A DNA stretch of 64,000 nucleotides from Mucilaginibacter inviolabilis (lineage in GTDB: Bacteria > Bacteroidota > Bacteroidia > Sphingobacteriales > Sphingobacteriaceae), in NCBI RefSeq assembly GCF_011089895.1, contig NZ_JAANAT010000001.1:2294001-2358000 (forward strand), given 5' to 3'. Numbering within the stretch: position 1 is the first letter of the stretch; every line of letters starts with the position of its first letter. The notes below the pieces were generated by a model. It worked only from the letters and a program-made list of their open reading frames with translations. It was not told where the DNA came from and did not search any database. The position numbers were made by a program, and so were the translations under genes. Positions 8,549-16,985 of the stretch are shown one piece after another.

Positions 8549-9823
8549 TTACCCTTCTAAAATCACAATTTCATCGGGAATGATCGATTTGCCGCTTTCG
8601 GCTTTCTTTTTGATGAGATTATCAACCCTGCGCATTAAAAGGATGGTGATGATGGATATCACTACAATTACATAGCCCACTATGTTATAATGCTGCAGCG
8701 GTGCACCTTTGCCCTGCTGTGTTACAATCATGCCTGCAACTGCAGCGGCAACACCACCTGCAATTTGCTGTAACGAGGAGTTGATGCTCATGAAGGCCCC
8801 ACGATCGGCCATATCAGGTATGGCGCTGGTTAAGGCTGATGAAGGTATCATCCTGCTCATCACGCCCATCATCATTAATATATTGTATAAAATAACCAAA
8901 GGAAAAGCAGTAACCCCCAAATTGGTATATAATACACACATCAGCATCATCCATATGGTGGCAATTGTAAATATTTTAAACTTGCTCATCTTATCGCTCA
9001 ATTTACCTACCAATGGCATGATAGCCAATGAACTCAGGCCAGCTACCATAAATAATATAGGTAATTGCCCGTTGGTTAACCCCAGGTTGTTGATAGCGAA
9101 AGCACTGCCGAAAGGCATCATCATAAAACCACCTATAGAAAGTAACGCCGTAGCCGCAAAACCTATACGATAATTACTTTTGGTAACCGTATGTAACAAA
9201 TGTTTAAAAGCCGTTTTTTCGGTTTTGATGAGTAAATGCGCCACCACGGGTTTCATTTTAATGGCTATTAAGGCTGCAATGCTGATGCTTAACAGGGCTA
9301 CCATCCAAAATGGAGACTCCCAACCCCAGGCATTGGCCAAATAAAGACCAATAGGCACCCCAAGAACCTGACTTGCACCAAAACCCATCTGTACAAAACC
9401 CATCACCCGTCCGCGTTGCTGCAGGGTAAACAAATCGGTAATAATAGCCATAGATATGGAGCCGATAACCCCGCCAAACAGGCCGGTAATGATACGCGCG
9501 GCAACCAGCACTGCATAAGATTGCGCCAAACCGCAAAAAACAGTACCCGTAATAAAGCCCAGATAAAAGAATAGCAGCAGCTTTTTACGATCAAACTTAT
9601 CGGCAAAGCCCGCGGTTAACAAGCCCGATATACCCGCACTAAAAGCATAAGCCGATACGGCAATGCCAAAGGCCGAGGGTTTCAGGTTAAGCGATTTCAT
9701 CAATATATCGCCCAGCGGCGACATCACCATAAAATCAAGTATCACGGTAAACTGGGTGATAGCCAGTAAAAATATAATGAGTTTTTGGTAACCTGTAAAA
9801 GCCACCGGTTGTTGATTATCCAT
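8549..9823 (-). CDS. Major facilitator superfamily transporter, likely drug efflux
   Basis: A 424-residue protein with about 12 hydrophobic helices. It has the MFS motif A region between helices 2 and 3 (GFADKFDRKKLL, about 78-89) and the antiporter-type motif in helix 5 (GFGASQVLGVPIG). It resembles the DHA1/AraJ group of proton-driven exporters. The substrate cannot be read from sequence. It is the last gene of a minus-strand operon behind a TetR regulator and a small protein (9-nt gap), which supports a regulated efflux role. Confidence 0.88.
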   Translation of the reverse strand: MDNQQPVAFTGYQKLIIFLLAITQFTVILDFMVMSPLGDILMKSLNLKPSAFGIAVSAYAFSAGISGLLTAGFADKFDRKKLLLFFYLGFITGTVFCGLAQSYAVLVAARIITGLFGGVIGSISMAIITDLFTLQQRGRVMGFVQMGFGASQVLGVPIGLYLANAWGWESPFWMVALLSISIAALIAIKMKPVVAHLLIKTEKTAFKHLLHTVTKSNYRIGFAATALLSIGGFMMMPFGSAFAINNLGLTNGQLPILFMVAGLSSLAIMPLVGKLSDKMSKFKIFTIATIWMMLMCVLYTNLGVTAFPLVILYNILMMMGVMSRMIPSSALTSAIPDMADRGAFMSINSSLQQIAGGVAAAVAGMIVTQQGKGAPLQHYNIVGYVIVVISIITILLMRRVDNLIKKKAESGKSIIPDEIVILEG

Positions 9824-9831
9824 AATGTAAT

Positions 9832-10065
9832 TTAAGTTAGTTCACAGCATTGGTAGCCGTGATGGTTTATGATTTCGATAATTTGCGTATGCGACAGTGT
9901 TTCTGATATGATGCGCAATACATGGTCGCTATCCTCCATGTCAATACTCCAGCATTGTACGACAGGATGCTTATCCAGTATGGTATGCAGCAGTTGTTTG
10001 CCCTTATGGCTACTGATGTTTGTTTTAAACAGCAGGATATGATTAAAATTTAAAGCCGTTTCCAT
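9832..10065 (-). CDS. Small conserved protein between tetR and MFS genes
   Basis: A 77-residue soluble protein (METALNFNHILLFKTNI...), with the pattern beta-alpha-beta-beta-alpha-beta of a ferredoxin-like fold (KGKQLLHTILDKHP..., then VLRIISETLSHTQIIEIINHHGYQ), similar in shape to metallochaperone or HMA-like domains but without a CxxC motif. It is packed between tetR (5-nt gap) and the MFS gene (8-nt gap), so it is co-transcribed. Function unknown. Confidence 0.8.
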   Translation of the reverse strand: METALNFNHILLFKTNISSHKGKQLLHTILDKHPVVQCWSIDMEDSDHVLRIISETLSHTQIIEIINHHGYQCCELT

Positions 10066-10070
10066 CAGTT

Positions 10071-10661
10071 TTACTTTTTTAAGGATTTCACCACCAGGTC
10101 AAACGCCCTCCAGAGTACTTCATCGGTCATCTTAAAAGGCTTGCCACCCAGGCTTTTCCCCTCCATATCAAAGCGGATGAGGTTATATAAAGTACCGAAC
10201 GCTATTGACCAATACACCTCAAAAGGCATAGTTTCTATTTCGCCGCGCTCAGTAATATTTTGCATAAACCTGGTCATGGCACTCACAAATCCAGGCATAA
10301 AACCCGAAAGAAACTCTTCCTGGTAACTTGAACTGCGCAGCTGATCAAAAAACTGGCTCATCCTGGGTTTTTCACGGGCATAACGGTAACGGTTTTCCCA
10401 TTGTTTACGCAAGCCTTGTTCAAATGGCTCTTCGGGGTCAAAGTCTCTGGTAAAAAATTCTTCCATCACCCTCAGCTCCTCCATAGCCACTTTCATGATC
10501 AGGTCGTCGCGGTCTTTATAGTATACGTAGGGTGTACCCACCGAAATATTACATGCCTTGGCCAGTTTATTCATACTAAAGCCTTCTAAACCATCTTTGA
10601 TGATGAGCTCGATAGCTTTTTGCTTTACCAATTCTTCCTTATCTGTATTTCTTGATCGCAT
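10071..10661 (-). CDS. TetR family transcriptional repressor
   Basis: A 196-residue protein with an N-terminal TetR helix-turn-helix: AIELIIKDGLEGFSMNKLAKACNIS... then GTPYVYYKDRDDLI at about residues 12-55. The ligand domain follows and is unassigned. As the first gene of the operon with the small protein and the MFS pump, it probably represses its own operon and is released by the exported compound. An imperfect palindrome overlaps its promoter. Confidence 0.93.
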   Translation of the reverse strand: MRSRNTDKEELVKQKAIELIIKDGLEGFSMNKLAKACNISVGTPYVYYKDRDDLIMKVAMEELRVMEEFFTRDFDPEEPFEQGLRKQWENRYRYAREKPRMSQFFDQLRSSSYQEEFLSGFMPGFVSAMTRFMQNITERGEIETMPFEVYWSIAFGTLYNLIRFDMEGKSLGGKPFKMTDEVLWRAFDLVVKSLKK

Positions 10662-10668
10662 AACGGCA

Positions 10669-10697
10669 CAAAGATAAATAAATATTCATTCATTTAT
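10669..10697 (-). promoter_or_regulatory. tetR promoter with overlapping candidate operator
   Basis: The minus strand has TATCTTTG (10676 to 10669), a full match to the TAnnTTTG -7 box, only 7 nt before the ATG. It overlaps a 24-bp imperfect palindrome at 10674-10697 (18 of 24 positions symmetric; core AATAAATATTCATT), a plausible TetR operator. Confidence 0.5.
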
Positions 10698-10859
10698 AAT
10701 GATGTTTTATTTATGTGACTATTTTGACAATGTGAAACAGACGTTTTTTGTAAGTTCTTAACCTTTGTAGAAAAACACTATGATCAATTTACTATAAGGT
10801 AACATTCCCGCTTTACCTTTAATAGCAAGTGAATGAACCATCATTTAAAAACAAAAACC

Positions 10860-11060
10860 ATGAAAACTTTAAAATTGAAAGCATTAGCACTTGGGGCTAC
10901 CGAAGTGCTTACAAGAACACAATTGAAAAAGGTAACAGGCGGTGCCAGCGGTCCTACCTGCAGTATTAACCAGGGCGGATGCAACACCAGCATTACCTGC
11001 GCCGGAGGCGAAATATGCAGATGCTCTGAAAACCCATGCTGGTGCGGTTGCCGCGGCTAA
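10860..11060 (+). CDS. Cys-rich double-glycine leader peptide precursor (RiPP/bacteriocin-like)
   Basis: 66 residues from the ATG at 10860. An in-frame ATG at 10833 lies upstream, but MKTLKLKALALG is the usual start of such leaders. The leader ends LTRTQLKKVTGG (about 17-28), a double-glycine processing site for peptidase-containing ABC exporters. The core after GG has about 38 residues and eight Cys, ending NPCWCGCRG. No modifying enzyme, protease or exporter lies in the window, so the peptide is an orphan here. It may be a bacteriocin, a signalling peptide or a disulfide-rich peptide. Confidence 0.72.
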   Translation: MKTLKLKALALGATEVLTRTQLKKVTGGASGPTCSINQGGCNTSITCAGGEICRCSENPCWCGCRG

Positions 11061-11114
11061 GCTAAGCCCTCTGACTATTTTCTTTTCCTTACATTCCTTT
11101 TAGGAAAATCTATT

Positions 11115-11192
11115 TGTTATACTGAGCGGAGTGAAGTATCTATTCTGTGATATACCTATTAAAGAAGATCCTTCGCTCCGCTCAGGATGACA
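11115..11192. repeat. Family A interspersed palindrome (copy 4)
   Basis: The left arm reads TACTGAGCGGAGTGAAG and the right arm CTTCGCTCCGCTCAGGATGACA, near reverse complements. Confidence 0.78.
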
Positions 11193-11346
11193 ATGATATG
11201 CTGACCTATCAACTATCCCCTCTCCTCGCTGCCTTATTCTCCTGCTTGCCGCAAAATGTTTGAATTTTGTAAGTATAGCATTGATATTTGTAATCAGTTG
11301 CGTTATGTTTCTATGGACCTTTGTGTGATAGATATAACTCAAACAA

Positions 11347-12075
11347 ATGAAATTAAATCATAATAAAATTCTGATCACCGGCGGAGCCAGTGGCATAGGT
11401 CTGGGACTTACCGAGCGTTTTTTACAGGAAAACAATACTGTTATTGTTTGCGGCCGGCGCGAATCCCTTTTACAGGAGCTCACCGCTAAATATCCATCCG
11501 TGATAACCAAAGTGTGCGATGTTTCGGTTGAAGCAGAACGCGTGGAACTCTTTAACTGGGTTACTGAGAACCATCCCGACTTAAATGTGCTGGTGAATAA
11601 TGCAGGTATACAGCAATGGATGAACATCACCGACAATGATTTTATGCAGCGTGCTAAAATAGAGATAGCCACCAATATCGAAGCGCCGCTTCATTTAACA
11701 TCGTTGTTTATCCAATTAAAATCGTTCACAACGGTGATGAATGTAAGCTCGGGTCTGGCTCTTGTGCCTTTTACCCAGGTACCGGTTTATTCGGCCACCA
11801 AAGCTTTTTTGCATTCCATTACACTTTCTACCCGCTATCTGCTTCAACCAAAAAACATCGAGGTAATAGAGGTAATACCGCCTGCGCTGAATACCGATTT
11901 AGGTGGGATAGGTTTACACGATGCGCATCCGCCGGTAAGCACCTTTATTGAAGGTATATTTGAGCAATTGAAAGCCGGAAAAACCGAACTAACCTTTGGC
12001 TTTAGCGAAACTGTAACCCATAGCGACCCGGAGGGGTTGAAGGTTATATTTGATCGGTTGAACCCCGTTAAATAG
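11347..12075 (+). CDS. Short-chain dehydrogenase/reductase
   Basis: A 242-residue classical SDR. The cofactor motif is TGGASGIG at 11-18, NNAG at 84-87, catalytic serine in NVSSG near 134-135, and YSATK with Tyr148 and Lys152. An arginine pair after the second strand (CGRRES) favours NADP(H). It resembles DltE-like oxidoreductases of unknown substrate. It stands alone between repeat-rich gaps. Confidence 0.92.
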   Translation: MKLNHNKILITGGASGIGLGLTERFLQENNTVIVCGRRESLLQELTAKYPSVITKVCDVSVEAERVELFNWVTENHPDLNVLVNNAGIQQWMNITDNDFMQRAKIEIATNIEAPLHLTSLFIQLKSFTTVMNVSSGLALVPFTQVPVYSATKAFLHSITLSTRYLLQPKNIEVIEVIPPALNTDLGGIGLHDAHPPVSTFIEGIFEQLKAGKTELTFGFSETVTHSDPEGLKVIFDRLNPVK

Positions 12076-12127
12076 TTGTAAAATCACTTTTCCCATTCGC
12101 CTGAAATTCACAAAGAAATAAAAAGCA

Positions 12128-12204
12128 AGTCATTTCGAACGAGGTACGAGGAGAAATCTTCTACGACTATAAGGCCAAGCTATATATGGTGTAGAAGATT
12201 TCTC
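12128..12204. repeat. Inverted repeat beginning GTCATTTCGAACGAG
   Basis: GAGAAATCTTCTAC at 12151-12164 is an exact reverse complement of 12191-12204. The outer GTCATTTCGAACGAG arm resembles interspersed palindromes of the same general type as families A and E. Confidence 0.7.
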
Positions 12205-12231
12205 TTTCGCACCGCGCTCATGCGTACCTTC

Positions 12232-12325
12232 TGCTGGCACACGCGTACCGCGTGTGCCTTTGTCACATATATTCAGATGTCTTGCTTAGTTAAATAGGGA
12301 CACACGCGACACGCGTGCGCAAGCA
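12232..12325. repeat. Family D palindrome, left of the zinc-ribbon gene
   Basis: The ends TGCTGGC... and ...GCGCAAGCA enclose CACGCGTACCGCGTGTG and the inverse CACACGCGACACGCGTG. The same element occurs at 12720-12808, on the other side of a single small gene. Confidence 0.78.
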
Positions 12326-12361
12326 AAAGGCTTTTGATAATTTGTCTGAAATAAACCGGCC

Positions 12362-12697
12362 TTATTCATCAATATAACAACCGTCATCGTCGTATCTATC
12401 CCAATTAACCGGAGGTTTTATGCCTTTGATGATATCATACTCGAATATAATATCACAGTCCTTTGGATTTTCGTAATTACAATGCGGGCAAATATTATTT
12501 TCCAGGGCTCCATCACATATAACCCTGGGTAAGTTGGGCTTACCCCTATCATAATATGGTTCTGCTCTTTTAATTTTATCACCAAGCTTATATTCATATT
12601 GCCAAACCTCACCAAACTTAAATTGTACGCGGTACATCATTACACCACCGCAATTGTTACAATTTGCCTGAATAGTCAACGTATTAAATGCGCCCAT
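12362..12697 (-). CDS. Small protein with two CxxC pairs (zinc-ribbon-like), unknown
   Basis: A 111-residue protein with CNNCGG at about 13-18 and CPHC at about 71-74, two CxxC pairs that could bind zinc, and an acidic C-terminus (DRYDDDGCYIDE). No known family recognised. It is flanked on both sides, about 25-40 nt away, by copies of repeat family D, an unusual arrangement that suggests the block could have moved as a unit. Confidence 0.7.
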   Translation of the reverse strand: MGAFNTLTIQANCNNCGGVMMYRVQFKFGEVWQYEYKLGDKIKRAEPYYDRGKPNLPRVICDGALENNICPHCNYENPKDCDIIFEYDIIKGIKPPVNWDRYDDDGCYIDE

Positions 12698-12719
12698 AGT
12701 TTAATTTTTCTTACCCCCC

Positions 12720-12808
12720 TGCTGGCGCACGCGTGTCGCGTGTGTCTTGGTAATATATGCAAGGTGTACTAATTAAATATATACACACGCGACACGCGTA
12801 CGCCAGCA
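12720..12808. repeat. Family D palindrome, right of the zinc-ribbon gene
   Basis: The left arm TGCTGGCGCACGCGTGTCGC pairs with GCGACACGCGTACGCCAGCA at the right end, 18 of 20 or better, around an AT-rich centre. Confidence 0.82.
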
Positions 12809-12842
12809 AAAGGGGTTAGGTAAGCTACTCTTTAATTATTTT

Positions 12843-13172
12843 TTAATTTTTTGGATGTATTGGTCTGTTGATACCCGGCTGGTCTTTATTATATTCAACT
12901 TCCACTGTATCCCCAACTTTAAGCGTAATATCATGAGCATTCCCTCTATATTCTGAACCATTTACCCGGAACAAGTAAGAATAGGAGAATTCTGGTTTCA
13001 CCCGCTGATTTCCCATAAAATTCTTCTCATCAATAATCACGGCTTTAATATATTGAGGCTTGTTTCCCAGAAAATGATCTGTAAACGAATTTTTTGCTAT
13101 CTTATATACAAAGAAACCCAAAATTGCAATGCCAAAAATCACCCAAGTTATATCCTTTAGCTTTTTCACCAC
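12843..13172 (-). CDS. Small single-pass membrane protein (DUF3592-like)
   Basis: 109 residues, starting at a GTG (13172) or the next GTG (13169). One transmembrane helix at about 8-26 is followed by a beta-rich domain with YSYLFRVNGSEYRG and KVGDTVEVEYNKDQPGINRP, the pattern of DUF3592-type domains. Function unknown. It starts 10 nt after nuoB, so it is probably co-transcribed with nuoA-nuoB and occupies the place where nuoC usually lies. Confidence 0.75.
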   Translation of the reverse strand: MVKKLKDITWVIFGIAILGFFVYKIAKNSFTDHFLGNKPQYIKAVIIDEKNFMGNQRVKPEFSYSYLFRVNGSEYRGNAHDITLKVGDTVEVEYNKDQPGINRPIHPKN

Positions 13173-13182
13173 CTCATTTCAT

Positions 13183-13665
13183 TTACCCTCTCACCAAATG
13201 TTCCTGCTCAATTTTCTTTTGCAGTTCCAGGATGGAGCCGATGAGGGCTTCGGGGCGGGGCGGGCAACCTTGTACGTATACATCCACAGGGATCACCCTG
13301 TCTACCCCTTTTACCACGTGGTAGCCATGCTGCCAGTACGGACCGCCGCAGTTGGAACAGGAACCCATCGAGATCACATATTTAGGGTCGGGCATTTGCT
13401 CGTACAGGCGTTTAATGCGCTCGGCCATTTTAAAGGTTACGGTACCGGCTATAATGATCACATCGGCCTGGCGGGCAGATGGGCGCGGAAATACGCCAAA
13501 ACGATCCAGATCGTACGTTGAAGCCATCGACCCCATCATTTCAATGGCGCAGCAGGCTATCCCAAAACTTAAAGGCCACAGCGACGACAGTCGCGCCCAG
13601 TTGAGCAGATCGTCCAATTTGGTTACTACAACACCGCCACTTTCACTCGTTATATCACTGCTCAT
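13183..13665 (-). CDS. nuoB: NADH-quinone oxidoreductase subunit B
   Basis: A 160-residue NuoB. The tetranuclear N2 cluster ligands are visible: adjacent cysteines in [10 protein letters not shown] (about 37-46), Cys in MGSCSNCGG (about 100-108) and Cys in [10 protein letters not shown] (about 129-138). It carries the terminal [4Fe-4S] cluster that passes electrons to quinone in complex I. It overlaps the 3' end of nuoA by 11 nt, so the two are translationally coupled. The usual next gene nuoC is missing. Confidence 0.97.
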   Translation of the reverse strand: MSSDITSESGGVVVTKLDDLLNWARLSSLWPLSFGIACCAIEMMGSMASTYDLDRFGVFPRPSARQADVIIIAGTVTFKMAERIKRLYEQMPDPKYVISMGSCSNCGGPYWQHGYHVVKGVDRVIPVDVYVQGCPPRPEALIGSILELQKKIEQEHLVRG

Positions 13666-14269
13666 TGGTTGGCTTTTTAAAAGTGGGTTTAAACATGGGT
13701 TTGCGGACAGGTGCGGCTTCGACGGGTGCTTCTGTTACAGTTGTTTCGGCTACTACCGGCTCATTACCCATGCTAAAGGGTTTCACCACAAATTTTCCCT
13801 GCTCCATATTCAATTGCTCGTACAGTGATGCGGGAATAGTTACATCGGTTACAGGTACCACGGGTTTGGCTTTTATCCATTCCAGGTCGCCTTTGCGCCA
13901 AACGTACACCAGGCCCAATATCAGGATGCCTAAAAACACAAACATTTCGGCCAGCGAAAACCAGCCCCAACGTGCGTCCTGCGCTATAATTTCATGACTG
14001 CCAAATACCGTTGCCCAGGGAAAAATGAATACCATTTCCACATCAAACAACAAGAATATGAGGGCTATAACATAAAAACGCGAATTGAAGGGCAGCCAGG
14101 CATTGCCGGTGGGTTCTTCGCCGCATTCGTACGAGGTTAATTTTTCGTAATTCGGATTTTTTGGAGCAAGCAGGCGGTTAATAAAAAATATTACACATAC
14201 CATAATTATTCCGGTGATCAGGAAGATGAGTATCTTGCCAAATTCTGATATTTGCGAAACATCGGTCAT
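13655..14269 (-). CDS. nuoA: NADH-quinone oxidoreductase subunit A with C-terminal tail
   Basis: The start at 14269 ([16 protein letters not shown]) fits NuoA; a longer frame upstream lacks family sequence. The 204 residues comprise three membrane helices, with the family loop [19 protein letters not shown] and the acidic helix motif [11 protein letters not shown] further tail of about 70 residues follows the last helix and is rich in Ala, Pro, Val and Lys ([20 protein letters not shown]). That makes it longer than the usual 120-150 aa. Its ATG overlaps the ATG of the divergent flavoprotein gene. Confidence 0.95.
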   Translation of the reverse strand: MTDVSQISEFGKILIFLITGIIMVCVIFFINRLLAPKNPNYEKLTSYECGEEPTGNAWLPFNSRFYVIALIFLLFDVEMVFIFPWATVFGSHEIIAQDARWGWFSLAEMFVFLGILILGLVYVWRKGDLEWIKAKPVVPVTDVTIPASLYEQLNMEQGKFVVKPFSMGNEPVVAETTVTEAPVEAAPVRKPMFKPTFKKPTNEQ

Positions 14270-15482
14270 GACTACAAATTTAACAAAACAAACCCATTTT
14301 GATGCAATAATTATTGGCGGCGGCGCCTGCGGACTCATGTGCGCCGTACAGGCGGGCTTTTTGGGCAAGCGCACGCTGATACTGGAAAAGGCCGACCGTG
14401 TAGGCGCCAAGATCCTCATCAGCGGGGGTGGCCGCTGCAACTATACCAATTTGTATGCTACCGATCAGCAGTTTATATCGCAGAACCCCCATTTCTGCAA
14501 ATCGGCTTTTTCGCAATGGACGGTGGAGGATACCATCAGCTTTTTTGAAACCTACGGTATTGAGGGTAAGGAAAAAACACTGGGACAGCTTTTCCCGGTG
14601 AGCGATAAAGCCAAGGATGTGGTACAGGTTTTTATTGACTTGTGTGCCGATATGGACCAGGAGATCTGGTGCGATGCCGAAGTAAAAATGGTAGAAAAAA
14701 CTGCCGATGGATTTACTGTTCGCGCTGAGATAGATGGCAGGCAAGAATACATCAGCGCACCCAGCGTGGTGATTGCAGCGGGTGGTTTACCTATCCCCAA
14801 AATGGGCACTACGGATTTTGGCTTGCGTACGGCGCGTAATTTCGACCTTAAAATTGTGGATACCGCCCCTGCCCTGGTTCCGCTGACGATTACCGGGAAG
14901 GATCAGCCCTGGTATGAACAACTGAGCGGCAACAGCATTTTTTGCCGGGTATCAAACGACAGGATCAGCTTTGAAGAAAACATCCTGTTTACGCATTGGG
15001 GCCTCAGCGGACCAGCCATCCTCCAAATTTCCTCCTACTGGAAACCTGGCGAATACATCAACATCGACCTGCTCCCCAATCAAAACATAGCCGACCTGCT
15101 ACTACAGGAAAAAGAAGCCAATGGCAAAAAAATGCTGCTGGCCTACCTGGCAAGCTTATATACCCGCAAATTTGCCGAAGCCCTGAGCGATAAACTGCCG
15201 GTGGAGAAAAACCTGGCCTCGCTCACTAAAACGGATATCGAGAACATCAGCGAGCTAATACACGAATTCAAAGTAAAACCTGCCGGCGACAAGGGCTACG
15301 ACAAAGCCGAAGTCATGCGCGGCGGTGTATCAACTGACGAACTATCCTCTAAAACACTGGAAGCGAAGAAAGTCCCCGGCTTGTTCTTCGGCGGCGAATG
15401 CGTGGACGTTACCGGCTGGTTGGGCGGCTACAATTTTCAATGGGCCTGGGCCAGCGGTTTTGTGATTGCGCAGAATATTTGA
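14268..15482 (+). CDS. BaiN/HI0933 family flavoprotein
   Basis: 404 residues from the ATG at 14268; upstream in-frame ATGs (14214, 14226) lie inside nuoA and give no family sequence. The FAD-binding GGGACG is at about residues 17-22. ISGGGRCNYTN follows near 60, GGLPIPKMGTTDFG in the middle, and C-terminal GGECVDVTGWLGGYNFQWAWASG. The family includes aminoacetone- or tRNA-like flavin enzymes and BaiN bile-acid reductases; the substrate here is unknown. The start codon shares the palindrome CATG with the nuoA start, so each 5' control region lies inside the other gene. Confidence 0.92.
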   Translation: MTTNLTKQTHFDAIIIGGGACGLMCAVQAGFLGKRTLILEKADRVGAKILISGGGRCNYTNLYATDQQFISQNPHFCKSAFSQWTVEDTISFFETYGIEGKEKTLGQLFPVSDKAKDVVQVFIDLCADMDQEIWCDAEVKMVEKTADGFTVRAEIDGRQEYISAPSVVIAAGGLPIPKMGTTDFGLRTARNFDLKIVDTAPALVPLTITGKDQPWYEQLSGNSIFCRVSNDRISFEENILFTHWGLSGPAILQISSYWKPGEYINIDLLPNQNIADLLLQEKEANGKKMLLAYLASLYTRKFAEALSDKLPVEKNLASLTKTDIENISELIHEFKVKPAGDKGYDKAEVMRGGVSTDELSSKTLEAKKVPGLFFGGECVDVTGWLGGYNFQWAWASGFVIAQNI

Positions 15483-15523
15483 GCGGAATTTTCAGTCTAA
15501 TCGCGCTCATTTTTAACCCATTA

Positions 15524-15614
15524 TGTCATTGCGAGGAGGTACGACGAAGCAATCTCCTCGCGTTATCATGAATAAGAATAGCTACGAGATTGCCACGCTG
15601 CGCTCGCAATGACA
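15524..15614. repeat. Family E interspersed palindrome (copy 1)
   Basis: It begins TGTCATTGCGAGGAGGTACG and ends GCTGCGCTCGCAATGACA, with inner CAATCTC/GAGATTG. Other copies are at 43186-43289 and 53003-53093. Confidence 0.82.
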
Positions 15615-15645
15615 TATCTTTATAACATCAGATATACACCTATTG

Positions 15646-16101
15646 CTACGCAATCAGCCCAAACTGTTTCATATGATGGGTAAAGTGCTTACCATGCCAT
15701 ATGAGCCATTCGTGATGATTCATGGGACCGAAACCGCCATGGATAGCGGTGATGCCAGGCTGCTCAAAATACCGGTCAAAGGCTTCTAGTTCCTGCATTA
15801 ACTGGTCAACAGCGGTTGGGATATCGAGGTATTGATAATGCTCCGGAGGCGATTTAAAAACCACGTTTCGTCCGATCTCTATATCGGAGTACACCATCTC
15901 CATTTTGCTTTGATAAGCCTCGTCGGCAGGTCGCTCGCAGAATGGTATTTTTTTACCATTTGTCCATTCTACCTGATCAACCAGGTGCTCCACCATTTGC
16001 TGGGGTGTCATTTTACCCCATACTGGTACTGTTTGGGGATTGAGCGATAGTAATAATCTGCGTAATTCAGCCCGGTTATTGATATCAAAGAATTGCGCCA
16101 T
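15646..16101 (-). CDS. DinB-like protein (DUF1569 family)
   Basis: 151 residues. The three histidines expected for a metal site in the DinB-like four-helix fold are present: MVEHLVDQ (about 36-43), GPMNHHEWLIWH and KHFTHHMKQFGL at the C-terminus. WGKMTPQQMVEHL is the typical DUF1569 opening. The role is uncertain, possibly metal-dependent thiol or detoxification chemistry. It lies 2 nt downstream of the glycosyltransferase stop, so both genes are co-transcribed. Confidence 0.85.
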   Translation of the reverse strand: MAQFFDINNRAELRRLLLSLNPQTVPVWGKMTPQQMVEHLVDQVEWTNGKKIPFCERPADEAYQSKMEMVYSDIEIGRNVVFKSPPEHYQYLDIPTAVDQLMQELEAFDRYFEQPGITAIHGGFGPMNHHEWLIWHGKHFTHHMKQFGLIA

Positions 16102-16103
16102 AC

Positions 16104-16985
16104 TTACCGTTCTACAATTTCATAATTGCGATACTCGCCTATGCGCCAGCCGGTAAGCTGCTCCACCCGTTGCAGGAATTTACGCCTGAAGGTCATGTTT
16201 TTACGAAGCGCTTTGGTGCTGAAATCAATCTTCCAGTTGGTAGCGGCTATTCGTTTTTGCATAGGGGCAGGATGTGTGCCGGTAAAGTGCACCAGCTTAT
16301 CGGCATTGCCATAATCAAACTCATAGGTTTCTGGAAGGTTTTGCTCCATCCAGGCATCATCATGGTAAAATTTGTTGAAATTGCGGATTTTATTATTCAA
16401 TCCCTGCGGTGGCTTGGCCCAGCCGTAGTGGTAGATATAAGCGTCGATGAGTTTTACCTTGATCTTTCGATCGTTAAGCCGGAAACCCTGCGCGTCGCGA
16501 TAGGCCCTTATCCCTTTAATGTTCTTAACCAGGCGGATCTCCCGGCGATACCAACGGCGCGAATCGCCATAATAATCATACGAGCCATAAAAATGCAGGT
16601 ATTTGAACAGCAGCCCTTCGATGTTGGGCTTGTTCAGCGCCTCTTCCATTTCCTTTTTGATAAGGGGATGGTATTTTTCATGCACAGCTTCATCGCCCTG
16701 AATGTAGAAAGCCCAGTCGCTATCCGGCGATATGGCGTCAAAAGCCTTGTCGGTTTCTACAGCAAAAACGCGTCCGCCATCTTTTAGTGAGTCGTCCCAA
16801 ACAGAATCAATGATCCTGATCTTGGGTGAACCAATACCTTCAATGAGCTCCCGCGTGCCATCATCAGAATTTCCGGACATCACAATAAACTCATCGCAAA
16901 GCGGCAAAATGGAAGTGATGGCTTCAACAATGGGGTAATCATTTTTAACCGCGTTTCTGATAAAGGTAAATCCGGATACTTTCAT
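16104..16985 (-). CDS. Glycosyltransferase family 2-like protein
   Basis: 293 residues from the ATG at 16985 (MKVSGFTFIRNAV); an upstream extension of 59 codons exists but does not look like family sequence. FIRNAVKNDYPIVEAI and EFIVMSGNSDDGTREL form the nucleotide-sugar-binding half, with WAFYIQGDEAVHE carrying the DxD-like acidic site near residue 112. RRWYRREIRLVKN and WAKPPQGLNNK are typical of this Bacteroidota group. It probably transfers a sugar in envelope glycan synthesis; substrates are unknown. Upstream of a DUF1569 gene in the same operon. Confidence 0.88.
   Translation of the reverse strand: MKVSGFTFIRNAVKNDYPIVEAITSILPLCDEFIVMSGNSDDGTRELIEGIGSPKIRIIDSVWDDSLKDGGRVFAVETDKAFDAISPDSDWAFYIQGDEAVHEKYHPLIKKEMEEALNKPNIEGLLFKYLHFYGSYDYYGDSRRWYRREIRLVKNIKGIRAYRDAQGFRLNDRKIKVKLIDAYIYHYGWAKPPQGLNNKIRNFNKFYHDDAWMEQNLPETYEFDYGNADKLVHFTGTHPAPMQKRIAATNWKIDFSTKALRKNMTFRRKFLQRVEQLTGWRIGEYRNYEIVER

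Noticed and set aside
12076..12361. tRNA or riboswitch in the repeat-rich gap
   Set aside because: No cloverleaf, no TTCGAATC-type T arm and no conserved riboswitch core; the structure is explained by palindromes.
13663..14440. 57-residue N-terminal extension of NuoA
   Set aside because: It overlaps the divergent flavoprotein on the other strand, is Pro-rich, and lacks family sequence; [10 protein letters not shown] fits NuoA.
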